From UBA5794 sp965368815 (GTDB lineage Bacteria; Actinomycetota; Acidimicrobiia; Spongiisociales; UBA5794): 32,529 bases of DNA. The notes beneath the pieces are model-generated. The model ran no database searches. It was given only the letters and a program-made list of their open reading frames with translations, and had not been told where the DNA came from. Positions 15,563-24,440 of this stretch are shown here, piece by piece. The position numbers were made by a program, and so were the translations under genes. Position 1 is the stretch's first letter; the number at the start of each line of letters is the position of its first letter. The stretch spans positions 1-32,529 of the forward strand of contig CBDUOH010000016.1 in NCBI GenBank assembly GCA_965368815.1. The letters run 5' to 3'.

Positions 15563-17665
15563 CTAGCGAGTGGCCACCAGAGGGATGACGATGTCCCCTT
15601 CGGTGTGGGTCCGGTGCACGGCGGCGTCCGTCGTTGCGAGCAGCGCAACAATGTCGGGATGTGGGTGGCCGTAGCGGTTCGGCCCGTACGACAACACCGC
15701 GGTGCGCCCGATGACATCGGACAACCACTCCAGTGCAGTTGTGGCGGAACCGTGGTGTGGCACCACGAGCACGTCGGGGTGGACTGTCGGCAGGTCACGT
15801 TGTGCCACCGCTTCGATGTCGCCCGGGAGCAAAACCGAGACAGGGGTGTGCAGGAGCAGCACGATGGAACCGTCGTTGTCCGACACATACCGTCTCGCGG
15901 GGGAAAGCACCTCGGCCCGAATCGAGCCGACGGTCAGCCAGTCGCCTGCACGCACCGCACGCACAGGGACGTTGCTCGAGGCAGCAGTCTCGACGAGGTC
16001 GGGGTCGGGGGTGAAAGCGCTGACGACCAGCTCGTCGCAATCGCCGGATCCGATCAGATCCGACAATCCCCCGGCGTGATCGATGTCACCGTGTGTCACC
16101 ACGACGGTGACGACCGACCGGATGCCATGGCGTCTGAGTGCCTGGTCGAGCACCTTCGGGTCGCTTCCGCCGTCCACCAGCATCGACGCACCCATCGGAT
16201 CCTGGATGAGTAGCGCATCTCCCTGCCCGACGTCCAGTACCGTCAACGTGGGTACCGAGGGCCACTGCGGCACGTTGGGGAGCAGTGCCACAAGCAGGAT
16301 GCCACCGACGGCCAGACCGAGCGGACGCGTTGGACGGAACACGACAAGCGCTGCGGTCCCGGCTGTCACGATGACGCCGACCACGCCGAGTTGTGGACCC
16401 GACGCAGCAATCTCGGCGACGTGGAGCACGACCAAGGCGCCGAACCCGGCCAACGAGCCCACGACGGGAAGCACCACACCGATCGCCGCGAGGGTCGTTG
16501 TCACGGCGATCAGCGGGGCAACGAGCAGATTCGTGATCGGGGCGATCAGCGGCACGCTGCCGAACGTGGCCAACAGCGTGGGTGCGACGAGTGCTTGCGC
16601 TCCGAGCGTCGTGGCAAGGGGTAACAGGATCCATCGGTGTGGGCGACCCTCCGTGAGCGTGATTCCGATCAGCACCCCCGCCGTGGCAAACACCGACAGC
16701 TGGAACCCCACCTCCCGGACGAGGTGGCCCGATATCAGCAGAAGGAACGCCACAGCTGTGCCGAGTGCCATCCACGGATCCACCGGCACGCTGAACCAAC
16801 CACCGACGAGCGGGATGGCAGCCATCACGGACGCCCGAACGACCGAAGCTTCCCAGCGTGTGATGATGGCGAACAGCCAGAGCCCGACGAGACCGACCAG
16901 CACGCGGACCCGCGGATGGATCGACAACGGAGCAGTGGCGAACCACCACAGCACCAGGAAGAGCGCGACGTTGCTACCCGACACCGCGACAAAGTGCGAC
17001 AGCCCCGCAAGACGCAGGTTCTCACTATCAGAGGCGTGTAGCTGATCGGTTGCGCCGATCAGGAACCCGGACACCAGACCATGCCATTGCTGCGAACCGT
17101 CGTACCGGTCGACAACCGCGTGGCGGACGGCGTTACCGGCAACGAACAACGGATGGGTGGACTGCGTGATGTCGGTGACCCGCTCGATCGACACCGTTCC
17201 TGCAACCGGCTCATTGCGCACCCGCCGTACACCGGGCGTGACATTCGCGACAGCCGTGATTGTCGCTCCGACATCCACAGACGGTGGCATGCCCCGTACG
17301 GCGATCCGGATCGCGTCGACGGGAAGGGCATCGATCTCCGACAACTCGGCCACGGCCAGACCCCACGACGCGGCCGACGATTCCTCGACAACCACAAGCC
17401 GGACGTCGAATCGTCCGGTCGGCAGCCCACTCGATTCCAGGGCTCCCTCGCGGGCTTGGGTCACGAGCCCAGATGCCATGCCGAGCACTGCGAGCACCCC
17501 GAGTACCCACCACCGACGCGGCGTGACCGTGACGGCGACCAGGATCGCACCCATGGCACACATCAGCCCGATGCCGGATCCCATACCGATGGTCACGCCT
17601 ATCCAAACCGCAGCAGCAGATCCCAGGCACCATCTCGCCGGGATGCCGGGGCGACGGTCCGTCAT
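15563..17665 (-). CDS. comEC: DNA internalisation protein ComEC/Rec2
   Basis: Membrane channel for uptake of single-stranded DNA, 700 aa. It has an N-terminal DUF4131-like region, the multi-helix Competence domain (about 200-450; SGSNVALFLVL is typical) and a C-terminal metallo-beta-lactamase-like domain. In the last domain HGDIDHAGG gives H525, D527, D529 and H530, with G615-D616 in LLPGDIE and HHGS from 637, so the metal site looks complete. ATG at 17665 overlaps the comEA stop (ATGA). Presence of an intact comEA-comEC pair suggests competence, though pilus genes would be needed and are not in this window. Confidence 0.93.
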   Translation of the reverse strand: MTDRRPGIPARWCLGSAAAVWIGVTIGMGSGIGLMCAMGAILVAVTVTPRRWWVLGVLAVLGMASGLVTQAREGALESSGLPTGRFDVRLVVVEESSAASWGLAVAELSEIDALPVDAIRIAVRGMPPSVDVGATITAVANVTPGVRRVRNEPVAGTVSIERVTDITQSTHPLFVAGNAVRHAVVDRYDGSQQWHGLVSGFLIGATDQLHASDSENLRLAGLSHFVAVSGSNVALFLVLWWFATAPLSIHPRVRVLVGLVGLWLFAIITRWEASVVRASVMAAIPLVGGWFSVPVDPWMALGTAVAFLLLISGHLVREVGFQLSVFATAGVLIGITLTEGRPHRWILLPLATTLGAQALVAPTLLATFGSVPLIAPITNLLVAPLIAVTTTLAAIGVVLPVVGSLAGFGALVVLHVAEIAASGPQLGVVGVIVTAGTAALVVFRPTRPLGLAVGGILLVALLPNVPQWPSVPTLTVLDVGQGDALLIQDPMGASMLVDGGSDPKVLDQALRRHGIRSVVTVVVTHGDIDHAGGLSDLIGSGDCDELVVSAFTPDPDLVETAASSNVPVRAVRAGDWLTVGSIRAEVLSPARRYVSDNDGSIVLLLHTPVSVLLPGDIEAVAQRDLPTVHPDVLVVPHHGSATTALEWLSDVIGRTAVLSYGPNRYGHPHPDIVALLATTDAAVHRTHTEGDIVIPLVATR

Positions 17666-18228
17666 CCCCCCTCGATCGCGTCTCGGATGGCGGCAAGCTT
17701 GGACTCGCCGATCCCAGGCACATCGAGCAGATCCTCGATGGCGCCGAACGGGCCGTGCGCATCCCGATAGTCGGCGATCCTGGACGCCAGCACCGGGCCG
17801 ACACCGGGAAGCTGTTCCAGATCCGACGCCGACGCCGTGTTGATGTCGAATGACCTATCGGAACTCGCCGTCCCGCTGTTGTCACTCGTCACCGAAGGCA
17901 CGACCACATGGGCGCCGTCACGGACCGTGGCTGCGAGATTGAGGGACGCGAGATCGGCGTCGCTCGAACCACCGCCTGCGGCCAGGATGACATCTGCGAC
18001 CCTGGACTCCGAAGGAACCAGCACGACGCCGGGCCTGAGAACGCTGCCCGACACATGGACGGTCATCACTCCATCGGTGTCCGTCGACATCGCCGAATGC
18101 GGACGCGGATCCACTGTCTCGAACGATGCCGGGGAGGTCCCCCAACCGAACCACACCGCTCCGCCGATCACGGCGAGCGCGGCGACCCCCACAACGGTGA
18201 CGGACAGGTTCGTGCCGGGTTGAGCCAT
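17662..18228 (-). CDS. comEA: Competence DNA-binding protein ComEA
   Basis: Membrane-anchored DNA receptor of 188 aa. There is one N-terminal transmembrane helix (about 9-28), an SLBB-like domain (about 54-112, VHVSGSVLRPGVV to NLAATVRDGAHVVVP), a Ser/Thr/Asp linker, and paired helix-hairpin-helix motifs (127-188) with LEQLPGVGPVLASRI and LLDVPGIGESKLAAI. The family binds double-stranded DNA outside the membrane and hands it to ComEC. I start at ATG 18228; a GTG at 18249 adds 7 residues but has no ribosome-binding site. Its stop overlaps comEC. It is the first gene of its unit. Confidence 0.92.
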   Translation of the reverse strand: MAQPGTNLSVTVVGVAALAVIGGAVWFGWGTSPASFETVDPRPHSAMSTDTDGVMTVHVSGSVLRPGVVLVPSESRVADVILAAGGGSSDADLASLNLAATVRDGAHVVVPSVTSDNSGTASSDRSFDINTASASDLEQLPGVGPVLASRIADYRDAHGPFGAIEDLLDVPGIGESKLAAIRDAIEGG

Positions 18229-18258
18229 GCATCCGGGGCCGCTGGCCACACGACGACA

Positions 18259-18287
18259 TCAATACCCGATTCAGGCACCGAGTTGAA
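18259..18287 (-). promoter_or_regulatory. Weak candidate promoter of comEA
   Basis: On the minus strand TTCAAC and TATTGA are separated by 17 nt and lie 30 nt upstream of the comEA ATG. Each matches the consensus at only 3 of 6 positions. It is the best pair in the 72-bp gap behind the CPBP gene. Confidence 0.2.
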
Positions 18288-18300
18288 GACGTATGCCCAT

Positions 18301-19131
18301 CTACATGAGCGCGGTGAGTGTCTGTACGACGGCGTTGACGCCGTCGAGCTGTTCGAGTTGTTCGAGTTCCCGTTCGAGCCATTCGACCATCTCAGGTCCC
18401 CAGACGATCAGGATCGCGGCGAGCAGGTTGACACCAGCGTGCAGAGGAATGGCAAGCGAAAGATCCCCTCTGCGCATGGCGGCCCAACCGAGCACGAGTC
18501 CGATGACGAACAGCCCCGGCACCACAGCCCGGGCATTCCAGTCGATCAGGTGCATTCCGGCGAAGACCGCGGCGCTCACGATGATCGACATCCACTTGCC
18601 CATGAACCGACCGAGCCACGACAGCAACATGCCCCGATAGAGGATCTCTTCGATGATCGGAGCCACGACCGCCACCGATACGAAGATCACGACGATCTCA
18701 AGCGTGGTCTCGGTTTCCCCCGTGATCTGTGCCACGCCCTGTTCCGGTGCACCGTCGGGGAACATGCTCTCGACGATCGGCAGCGTGACGAGTGCCGCAC
18801 CGATCTGGAGACCCATGCCTGCGAACAGCACCCACCAGTCCCGCCCCGACAGGTTCAACCCGACATCGGCGACGAGCGACGAGGAACTCCGTCGCGAGTA
18901 CGCGAACACGACAGCCATCGATGCTGCGGCCTGGGCAAAGAAGACCAAACTGAAGGGAATCGGCTCAGTCAGCTCCTCCCCCGCAAGTACAAGCAAGACG
19001 CCCATGACGTTGGCACCCACGAGTCCGGCAACGAACACGAACAGGATCCAGCCGAGCATCGAGCCAGCGGGCATGAGCCGTCCCGGTACTGGCAGGTACC
19101 CATCTGGTGGCGGCGGGGCTGACATCGTCAC
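18301..19131 (-). CDS. CPBP-family intramembrane metalloprotease
   Basis: Polytopic membrane protein of 276 aa with about seven hydrophobic segments. The conserved CPBP (Abi/CAAX protease) motifs are complete: EEILYRG with E161, E162 and R166; FAGMH ending in H194; and HAGVN with H231 and N235. The C-terminal tail after residue 245 is polar and Glu/Leu-rich. Members include prenyl-CAAX endopeptidase and self-immunity proteins; the substrate here is unknown, and no bacteriocin genes are nearby. A GTG at 19131 forms GTGA with the preceding gene's stop; ATG at 19125 is the alternative. It is the third gene behind leuS. Confidence 0.88.
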   Translation of the reverse strand: MTMSAPPPPDGYLPVPGRLMPAGSMLGWILFVFVAGLVGANVMGVLLVLAGEELTEPIPFSLVFFAQAAASMAVVFAYSRRSSSSLVADVGLNLSGRDWWVLFAGMGLQIGAALVTLPIVESMFPDGAPEQGVAQITGETETTLEIVVIFVSVAVVAPIIEEILYRGMLLSWLGRFMGKWMSIIVSAAVFAGMHLIDWNARAVVPGLFVIGLVLGWAAMRRGDLSLAIPLHAGVNLLAAILIVWGPEMVEWLERELEQLEQLDGVNAVVQTLTALM

Positions 19132-19520
19132 AGGGCCCGCATCGCGTTCGCGCCACCGACTTCGTATGCCTCGATCTCATACGAGATCGACAGGTACGCG
19201 GCTTCGTGAGGGGCGCCGAGCATTCGCAGACGGACGTACTCGATCAGATACCGGACAACGAAGGTCCAACGGTCGTTCTGCCACTGGAGGGCGTGCGTGA
19301 GTTCGTGGGCGACGAGGTCGGGGCGGTGTCCGGCAACGACTTCCTCGTAGACGTCGGGAGCGATCAGCACCGTCCGCCCGATCGTGATGCCCGCAGCGCG
19401 ACGTTTCACGATGGCGTGGACCAGGGCAGGCATGGGCACGAACCTGACCGTTCGGAACAGGTCGGCATCGAAGTGCTCGATACCCGAACGGTCGACGACA
19501 TCGGCTGCAAGGGCCATCAC
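19128..19520 (-). CDS. Small HExxH putative metallopeptidase (DUF4157-like)
   Basis: Protein of 130 aa with no signal peptide or clear membrane helix. PDLVAHELTHALQWQ carries HExxH (H72, E73, H76), and the surrounding pattern of an Ile/Val-rich strand, then HELTHxxQ, resembles DUF4157 (eCIS core-type) proteins. Downstream SYEIEAYE offers E115 or E117 as a third, gluzincin-like zinc ligand. The start is GTG at 19520 or ATG at 19517, the overlapping start/stop with leuS implying coupled translation. The stop overlaps the CPBP gene. Catalysis is inferred from the motif alone. No contractile-injection genes are present to support an eCIS role. Confidence 0.7.
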   Translation of the reverse strand: MMALAADVVDRSGIEHFDADLFRTVRFVPMPALVHAIVKRRAAGITIGRTVLIAPDVYEEVVAGHRPDLVAHELTHALQWQNDRWTFVVRYLIEYVRLRMLGAPHEAAYLSISYEIEAYEVGGANAMRAL

Positions 19521-22249
19521 ACCACGAGGCTGACGATGTTCGGCAGCTTGGCGATCACCTTGCGTGGCTCCGACCCTCCGGTGTGGGCCAGCACCCGCTG
19601 CGACGACATCGCCAGCGCCACTGCCTGCTCCTCGGTGATACCGACGGGCACCACGATCCGGTCCCGCACCTTGCCGTTGACCTGGACGACCATCGTTGCG
19701 GTGTCAACCTTCGTCAGCGCTGCATCGAAGTCGGGCCAGTCGGCCGCGACCACCGAGGTGTCGTTCCCCATCCGATGCCATAGCTCCTCGGCGATGTGCG
19801 GCGCCAGCGGGGCGAGCAGGCGGACCATGGCGTCCGCGACGTCGGTGGGAACACGTTCCAGTGGAACCAACGCGTTGTTCAGCTCGAACAACCGGGCGAC
19901 CGCTGTGTTGAACTGCAGATTGTCCATGTCCTTCGTGACGGACTCGATGGTGCGATGCAGGAGCACCTGGAGATCACCGGTCGATGGGGCTTTGTCGACC
20001 AGGAGCAGACCCTCTTCATCGACCAGGTTCCGCCACAGCCGTTGCAGGAACCGGTAGACACCCACGATGTCCCGGGTGGACCAAGGGCGCGATGTGTCGA
20101 GTGGGCCCATGAACATCTCGTAGAGCCGCAGGGTGTCGACCCCGTATTCCTCGAAGATGTCATCGGGGTTGACGCCGTTCTTGAGCGATTTTCCCATCTT
20201 CCCGTGGACACGGGAGACCGGCTCACCTTCGAACCGTGGCCCTTCGTCCGTTTCGACGACCTCGTCCGCAGGCACGTAGAACCCGCGTGAGTCCTGGAAC
20301 GCATCGGCGAGGATGTATCCCTGGTTGAACAGCCGGCCGAACGGCTCCTTGGTCCCGATGTATCCGAGGTCGTTGAGCACCTTGTGCCAGAAACGGGCAT
20401 ACAACAGGTGCAACACGGCGTGCTCCACACCGCCGACGTAGAGGTCCACGCCGGTGTCGCCCATCCAATACCGTTCCGCCTCCTCACCCACGAATCGGGA
20501 GTCGTTGTGTGGATCGAGGTACCGCAGGTAGTACCAACACGATCCTGCCCACTGCGGCATGGTGTTGAGCTCTCGCCGGTATGTCACACCGTCGATCTCG
20601 ACGAGCTTCCACGAGTCGTCGGCCTTGGCGAGCGACGGCGTCGGCTCTGCGTTCTCGTCGGTCGAGGCATTCGGGCTGTAGTCGTCGATCTCGGGCAGCC
20701 GGAGGGGTAGCTCGTCCTCGGGGACCGCACGGAGTTCGCCGTTGGGTCCGTGGAGGATGGGGATCGGCTCACCCCAGTAGCGCTGACGGGAGAACAACCA
20801 GTCACGCAACTTGTACGTCACGGTCCCCTTGCCCGCGCCGTTGTTCTCGAACCAGTTGATGATCCGTGCCTTGGCATCCTCTATCTCGAGACCGTCGAGG
20901 AATCCGCTGTTGATCGCCGGTCCGGGCCCGGTGTAGGCATCCCCCTCGAAGTCCTTTGGTGGCTGGACGGTCCGGATGATCGGAAGATCGAACGCCTCGG
21001 CAAACTCCCAGTCCCGCTCGTCCTGGCCTGGAACCGCCATGATCGCGCCGGTGCCGTATCCCATGAGCACATAGTCGGCAATGAAAATCGGGATCAACTC
21101 ACCGGTGAGCGGGTTGTGTGCATAGGCACCGGTGAAGACACCCGTCTTCTCACGGTCCTCGATCTGTCGCTCGAGATCGGATTTGCGCGAAGACGCCATG
21201 CGATACGCCGCAACCGCTGTTGTGGGATCGTCGATTCCGAGTGTCCAGGACGGTTTCGTCCCGTCGGGCCATGTGTCGGGTGTGATCTCATCCACGAGAG
21301 GATGCTCGGGCGCCATCACCATGTAGGTCGCGCCGAAGATGGTGTCCGGGCGCGTCGTGAACACCCGCATCTGGGTGTGACCTTCGATGTCGAAGACGAT
21401 CTCGGCACCCTCGGAACGACCGATCCAATTGCGCTGCATGGTCACGACACTCTCGGGCCAGTCCACGTCCTCGAGATCGTCGAGCAAACGGTCGGCATAC
21501 GACGTGATTCGCAGCATCCACTGGCGCAAAGGGCGGCGGTACACGGGGAAGTCGCCGCGTTCCGAGCGCCCCTCGGGGGTTACTTCCTCGTTGGCAAGCA
21601 CCGTACCGAGGCCGGGACACCAGTTCACCGGCACCTCGTCGATGTATGCCAGACGTTGGCTGTCGAGATACGCCGCACGGTCGGGGTCCTCAAGGTTCAT
21701 CCACGCAACGCCGTCGGCGTCTCGCTCACCGGCCTCGAGTGCAGCGACCAGGTCGGCAATGGGTCGAGCCTTCTGTTTGTCGGTGTCGAACCATGAATCG
21801 AAGAGCCGGAGGAAGATCCACTGTGTCCACCGGTAGTACTCGGGGTCGGTGGTCGCAAAAGAGCGGTCCCAGTCGTATGAGAATCCGAAAGCCTTGAGCT
21901 GGCGACGGTAGTTCTCCACGTTCCTGTCGGTCGTCGAGCGCGGATGCACACCGGTTTCGACCGCGTACTGCTCCGCGGGAAGGCCGAATGCGTCGAACCC
22001 CATCGGATGCAACACGTTGGCTCCACGCATCCGGTGATACCGGGAGAAGATGTCCGTCCCGATGTATCCGAGTGGGTGCCCGACATGCAGCCCGGAACCC
22101 GACGGGTACGGGAACATGTCCAGGATGTAGATCTTCGGTTTGTCCGCGTCGAAGTCAGGATCACCGGGATTGGGGACGCGATACAGACCGTCGGCTGCCC
22201 ATTGGCTCTGCCACCGTTGCTCTATCTCCCTGAAATCGTATGAAGCCAT
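19517..22249 (-). CDS. leuS: Leucyl-tRNA synthetase
   Basis: Class I aminoacyl-tRNA synthetase of 910 aa. The HIGH-type motif is HVGH at 55-58. The CP1 editing domain is present, with FTTRPDTIFGATYMVMAPEHP and MGYGTGAIMAVPGQDERD. The KMSKS loop reads KMGKS at 684-688, a variant usual in actinobacterial LeuRS. The anticodon-binding and C-terminal domains are complete. ATG 22249 has AGGAG 4 nt upstream; an earlier in-frame start at 22270 adds 7 unneeded residues. Two small protease-like genes follow with overlapping ends. The 73-bp leader contains the palindrome CGTTCGAACG but shows no T-box. Confidence 0.97.
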   Translation of the reverse strand: MASYDFREIEQRWQSQWAADGLYRVPNPGDPDFDADKPKIYILDMFPYPSGSGLHVGHPLGYIGTDIFSRYHRMRGANVLHPMGFDAFGLPAEQYAVETGVHPRSTTDRNVENYRRQLKAFGFSYDWDRSFATTDPEYYRWTQWIFLRLFDSWFDTDKQKARPIADLVAALEAGERDADGVAWMNLEDPDRAAYLDSQRLAYIDEVPVNWCPGLGTVLANEEVTPEGRSERGDFPVYRRPLRQWMLRITSYADRLLDDLEDVDWPESVVTMQRNWIGRSEGAEIVFDIEGHTQMRVFTTRPDTIFGATYMVMAPEHPLVDEITPDTWPDGTKPSWTLGIDDPTTAVAAYRMASSRKSDLERQIEDREKTGVFTGAYAHNPLTGELIPIFIADYVLMGYGTGAIMAVPGQDERDWEFAEAFDLPIIRTVQPPKDFEGDAYTGPGPAINSGFLDGLEIEDAKARIINWFENNGAGKGTVTYKLRDWLFSRQRYWGEPIPILHGPNGELRAVPEDELPLRLPEIDDYSPNASTDENAEPTPSLAKADDSWKLVEIDGVTYRRELNTMPQWAGSCWYYLRYLDPHNDSRFVGEEAERYWMGDTGVDLYVGGVEHAVLHLLYARFWHKVLNDLGYIGTKEPFGRLFNQGYILADAFQDSRGFYVPADEVVETDEGPRFEGEPVSRVHGKMGKSLKNGVNPDDIFEEYGVDTLRLYEMFMGPLDTSRPWSTRDIVGVYRFLQRLWRNLVDEEGLLLVDKAPSTGDLQVLLHRTIESVTKDMDNLQFNTAVARLFELNNALVPLERVPTDVADAMVRLLAPLAPHIAEELWHRMGNDTSVVAADWPDFDAALTKVDTATMVVQVNGKVRDRIVVPVGITEEQAVALAMSSQRVLAHTGGSEPRKVIAKLPNIVSLVV

Positions 22250-22322
22250 CGTTCTCCTGTCGAAGCGCAAGCGTAACGCGTTCGAACGTCACTGAAGAAT
22301 TCGCGCTCTCGTGCGGGCCCGT

Positions 22323-23825
22323 TCAGCGGCCGAGATCCAACTCGTCCTGCGTGACCCGTGTCCTGATGGTGTATGCGGAGGTCCCGGACAGAATCGCACC
22401 TCGGCCGAAGAGGCGCCCATGCTCCCAGTTCGACAGACCCAGTTCCGGCTCGTTGAGTGCGTATTGGCCGTCGACCCACCGGGTGAACCCGTTGCCGACG
22501 AACGGGGCATCCACGCCAGCGAAGAACGCATCGATCTCGCCGACATCGTCCGAAATGATCGAAGCGACGAAGTGAGGGCTGTATGTGTTGAACCAGCGCA
22601 CCGCATGGTCCGTATCGTCAACGATGGCGAGGGTCACCTCGGGGCTGTCCTCCCATTCCCACTCCGTCGCGAGACCCCCCTCGTCGATCGGGACCGTCTT
22701 GGGTTCCTCGACGACGCCTTCAGCCCGTGCGATCGGAACGACGACCCGCCAATCATCGGGAATGTGCACCATGTCGCGTTCGAGGACGTGGAGTTTCGGG
22801 TTCGCGCCACGTCGGCGGGCGGCACGGTCGAGCGCATGCAGGAAGGTCGGCACGAGGTCATCGACGCGACCGCGTGGGATGCAAGCGGTGTTGAGCGTGT
22901 TGCAGACCTTGCGGTCGAGTGAGTGATACACGGCCGCAGCGAAATCCTGAGGATCCGCATCCCTCCCGGCGACTATCCAAGCTCCCCCGGTCCCATGCAG
23001 GCTCACCGGGTTGCCGGCCTGGCGAGCCACGGCACCGAGTCGTGCAGTCGCTTCGCCCGAACCCCGGGCAACCGCCAGACCGAGGCGAGGATCGCTCATC
23101 ATGGCGATGCCGGCGGCCCGTGATGCAGTCGCCACGAGCGACACAGCGCCATCAGGCAGACCACTCGCCGCAAGAGCTGGTGCGAGCGCATTGGCAACGA
23201 TGGCTTCGGCAGTGCCCAGGGCGTCCGAACCGATGCGGAATACGACGGTGTTGCCACCGCGGAGCACTCCTGTTGCGTCCGCGAACACGTTGGGTCGACC
23301 CTCGAACACGAATCCGATGACACCGAGGCCATCGACGACCTGATCGATGCGCCAGCCATCGTGCGGTATGGAGTCGATGACACGACCGCGACCCGATGGT
23401 GCTGCCGCCCAACCCTGCAGGCCGGCGATCATGCCCTGCCGCATCGGTTCGTCGAGCATGAGCCTGGTCACACTCCGACCCGACGCCCTTGCCTTGTCGA
23501 CATCTCGCTCGTTCGCTGCCGCAATCGGTGCGAATGCATCGTCATCGGCGAGGAGGTCGGCGAATCGCCGATAGAAGTCGGTGATGCGATCATCGTCGAC
23601 CGATCCCATCGCATCAAATGCCGTCACCGCCGCGCTGACTGCCTCGGTAGCCACTTGGAGGACACTCTTGGGCACATGGAGCAACTCCCCTGTCGTCTGG
23701 ACGACGATGAGCGAGTCTCCCGGCTCGAATGCAGCCGCAAGTTCCTCCGAAACAAAGGTCAGGTTCGTCCCGCCCCATGGGATGGGCATGCCGGGTGACA
23801 ATGCGGTGAGCTGCTCGGATTCCAT
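22323..23825 (-). CDS. proA: Divergent ProA-like gamma-glutamyl phosphate reductase
   Basis: Aldehyde-dehydrogenase superfamily protein of 500 aa. GRPNVFADATGVLRGGNTVVFRIGSDAL (from about 176) is the ProA cofactor and substrate region, and KVCNTLNT supplies the catalytic cysteine C308. ProA normally has about 415-430 residues; here about 75 extra residues precede the homologous part, and the usual VPVI-H-G segment is replaced by NPVSLHGTGGAWIV. No glutamate kinase gene (proB) is in view. ProA would reduce gamma-glutamyl phosphate to glutamate semialdehyde in proline synthesis; given the divergence, a different acyl-phosphate substrate is possible. ATG at 23825 follows a weak ribosome-binding site. 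Confidence 0.7.
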   Translation of the reverse strand: MESEQLTALSPGMPIPWGGTNLTFVSEELAAAFEPGDSLIVVQTTGELLHVPKSVLQVATEAVSAAVTAFDAMGSVDDDRITDFYRRFADLLADDDAFAPIAAANERDVDKARASGRSVTRLMLDEPMRQGMIAGLQGWAAAPSGRGRVIDSIPHDGWRIDQVVDGLGVIGFVFEGRPNVFADATGVLRGGNTVVFRIGSDALGTAEAIVANALAPALAASGLPDGAVSLVATASRAAGIAMMSDPRLGLAVARGSGEATARLGAVARQAGNPVSLHGTGGAWIVAGRDADPQDFAAAVYHSLDRKVCNTLNTACIPRGRVDDLVPTFLHALDRAARRRGANPKLHVLERDMVHIPDDWRVVVPIARAEGVVEEPKTVPIDEGGLATEWEWEDSPEVTLAIVDDTDHAVRWFNTYSPHFVASIISDDVGEIDAFFAGVDAPFVGNGFTRWVDGQYALNEPELGLSNWEHGRLFGRGAILSGTSAYTIRTRVTQDELDLGR

Positions 23826-23884
23826 GCCGCCAGCGTAGAAGATGCTGGACCCGTCCGATGCACGGGGGGTTCCGGTGACGCCCG

Positions 23885-24397
23885 TCAGTAGGTCAGCACG
23901 GCGTTGAGTGGTCCGTTGAAGCGCTCGCGGCCTTTCAAAGCACTGAGTTCGATGAGCATCGTCGCACCGATCACCGTGCCGCCGGCCTTCGGAATCAGCT
24001 CCGCTGCTGCTCCGAGGGTTCCCCCGGTGGCAAGCACATCATCAACGATCAGCACGTTGGCGCCTTCGGAGAATGCGTCTGCGTGGATCTCGAGGGAATC
24101 TGTGCCGTACTCGAGGTCGTACGTGACCGAAACGGTCTCGCGGGGAAGTTTCCCCGGCTTGCGTGCGAGCCCGACTCCGGCGCCGATTCGTTCCGCGATC
24201 GAGCCTGCAAGGAGGAATCCGCGTGACTCGATGCCGACGACGATGTCGATGTCCTTGTCGATGAACGGTGCTGCCATCTCCTCGACCGCCTGAAGGAACG
24301 CCTGTGCGTTCGCGAGCAGCGGGGTGATGTCCTTGAACACGATCCCCTTCTCGGGGTAATCGGGGACATCAGCAATGAAGGTGTACAGGTCGAGCAT
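23885..24397 (-). CDS. apt: Adenine phosphoribosyltransferase
   Basis: Purine salvage enzyme of 170 aa that makes AMP from adenine and PRPP. The PRPP-binding loop is VLIVDDVLATGGT (about 114-126). FKDITPLL, VVGIESRGFLLA and LARKPGKLPRE are all characteristic of Apt. Length is normal. ATG at 24397 lacks a clear Shine-Dalgarno sequence; TACCAT 7 nt upstream on the minus strand resembles a -10, so a leaderless message is possible. It lies between regX3 and the ProA-like gene with 43- and 59-nt gaps. In many actinobacteria apt is next to secF and relA, which are not seen here. Confidence 0.95.
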   Translation of the reverse strand: MLDLYTFIADVPDYPEKGIVFKDITPLLANAQAFLQAVEEMAAPFIDKDIDIVVGIESRGFLLAGSIAERIGAGVGLARKPGKLPRETVSVTYDLEYGTDSLEIHADAFSEGANVLIVDDVLATGGTLGAAAELIPKAGGTVIGATMLIELSALKGRERFNGPLNAVLTY

Positions 24398-24440
24398 GTC
24401 GGCGATGGTACACGGCGGCGGCGGCGCAGTCGCGCAACCA

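Noticed and set aside
15520..15888. Upstream extension of the unknown anchored protein
   Set aside because: This part overlaps comEC in another frame, is rich in Cys/Arg/Thr, and lies upstream of the natural Met that precedes the membrane helix.
20188..20202. KMGKS instead of KMSKS in LeuRS
   Set aside because: A Gly or similar residue at this position is usual in actinobacterial LeuRS, so it is not evidence of a defective or transferred gene.
22250..22322. T-box or attenuator leader for leuS
   Set aside because: The gap is only 73 bp, with no T-box sequence and no antiterminator pair. The palindrome CGTTCGAACG (22279-22288) is short enough to occur by chance in GC-rich DNA.
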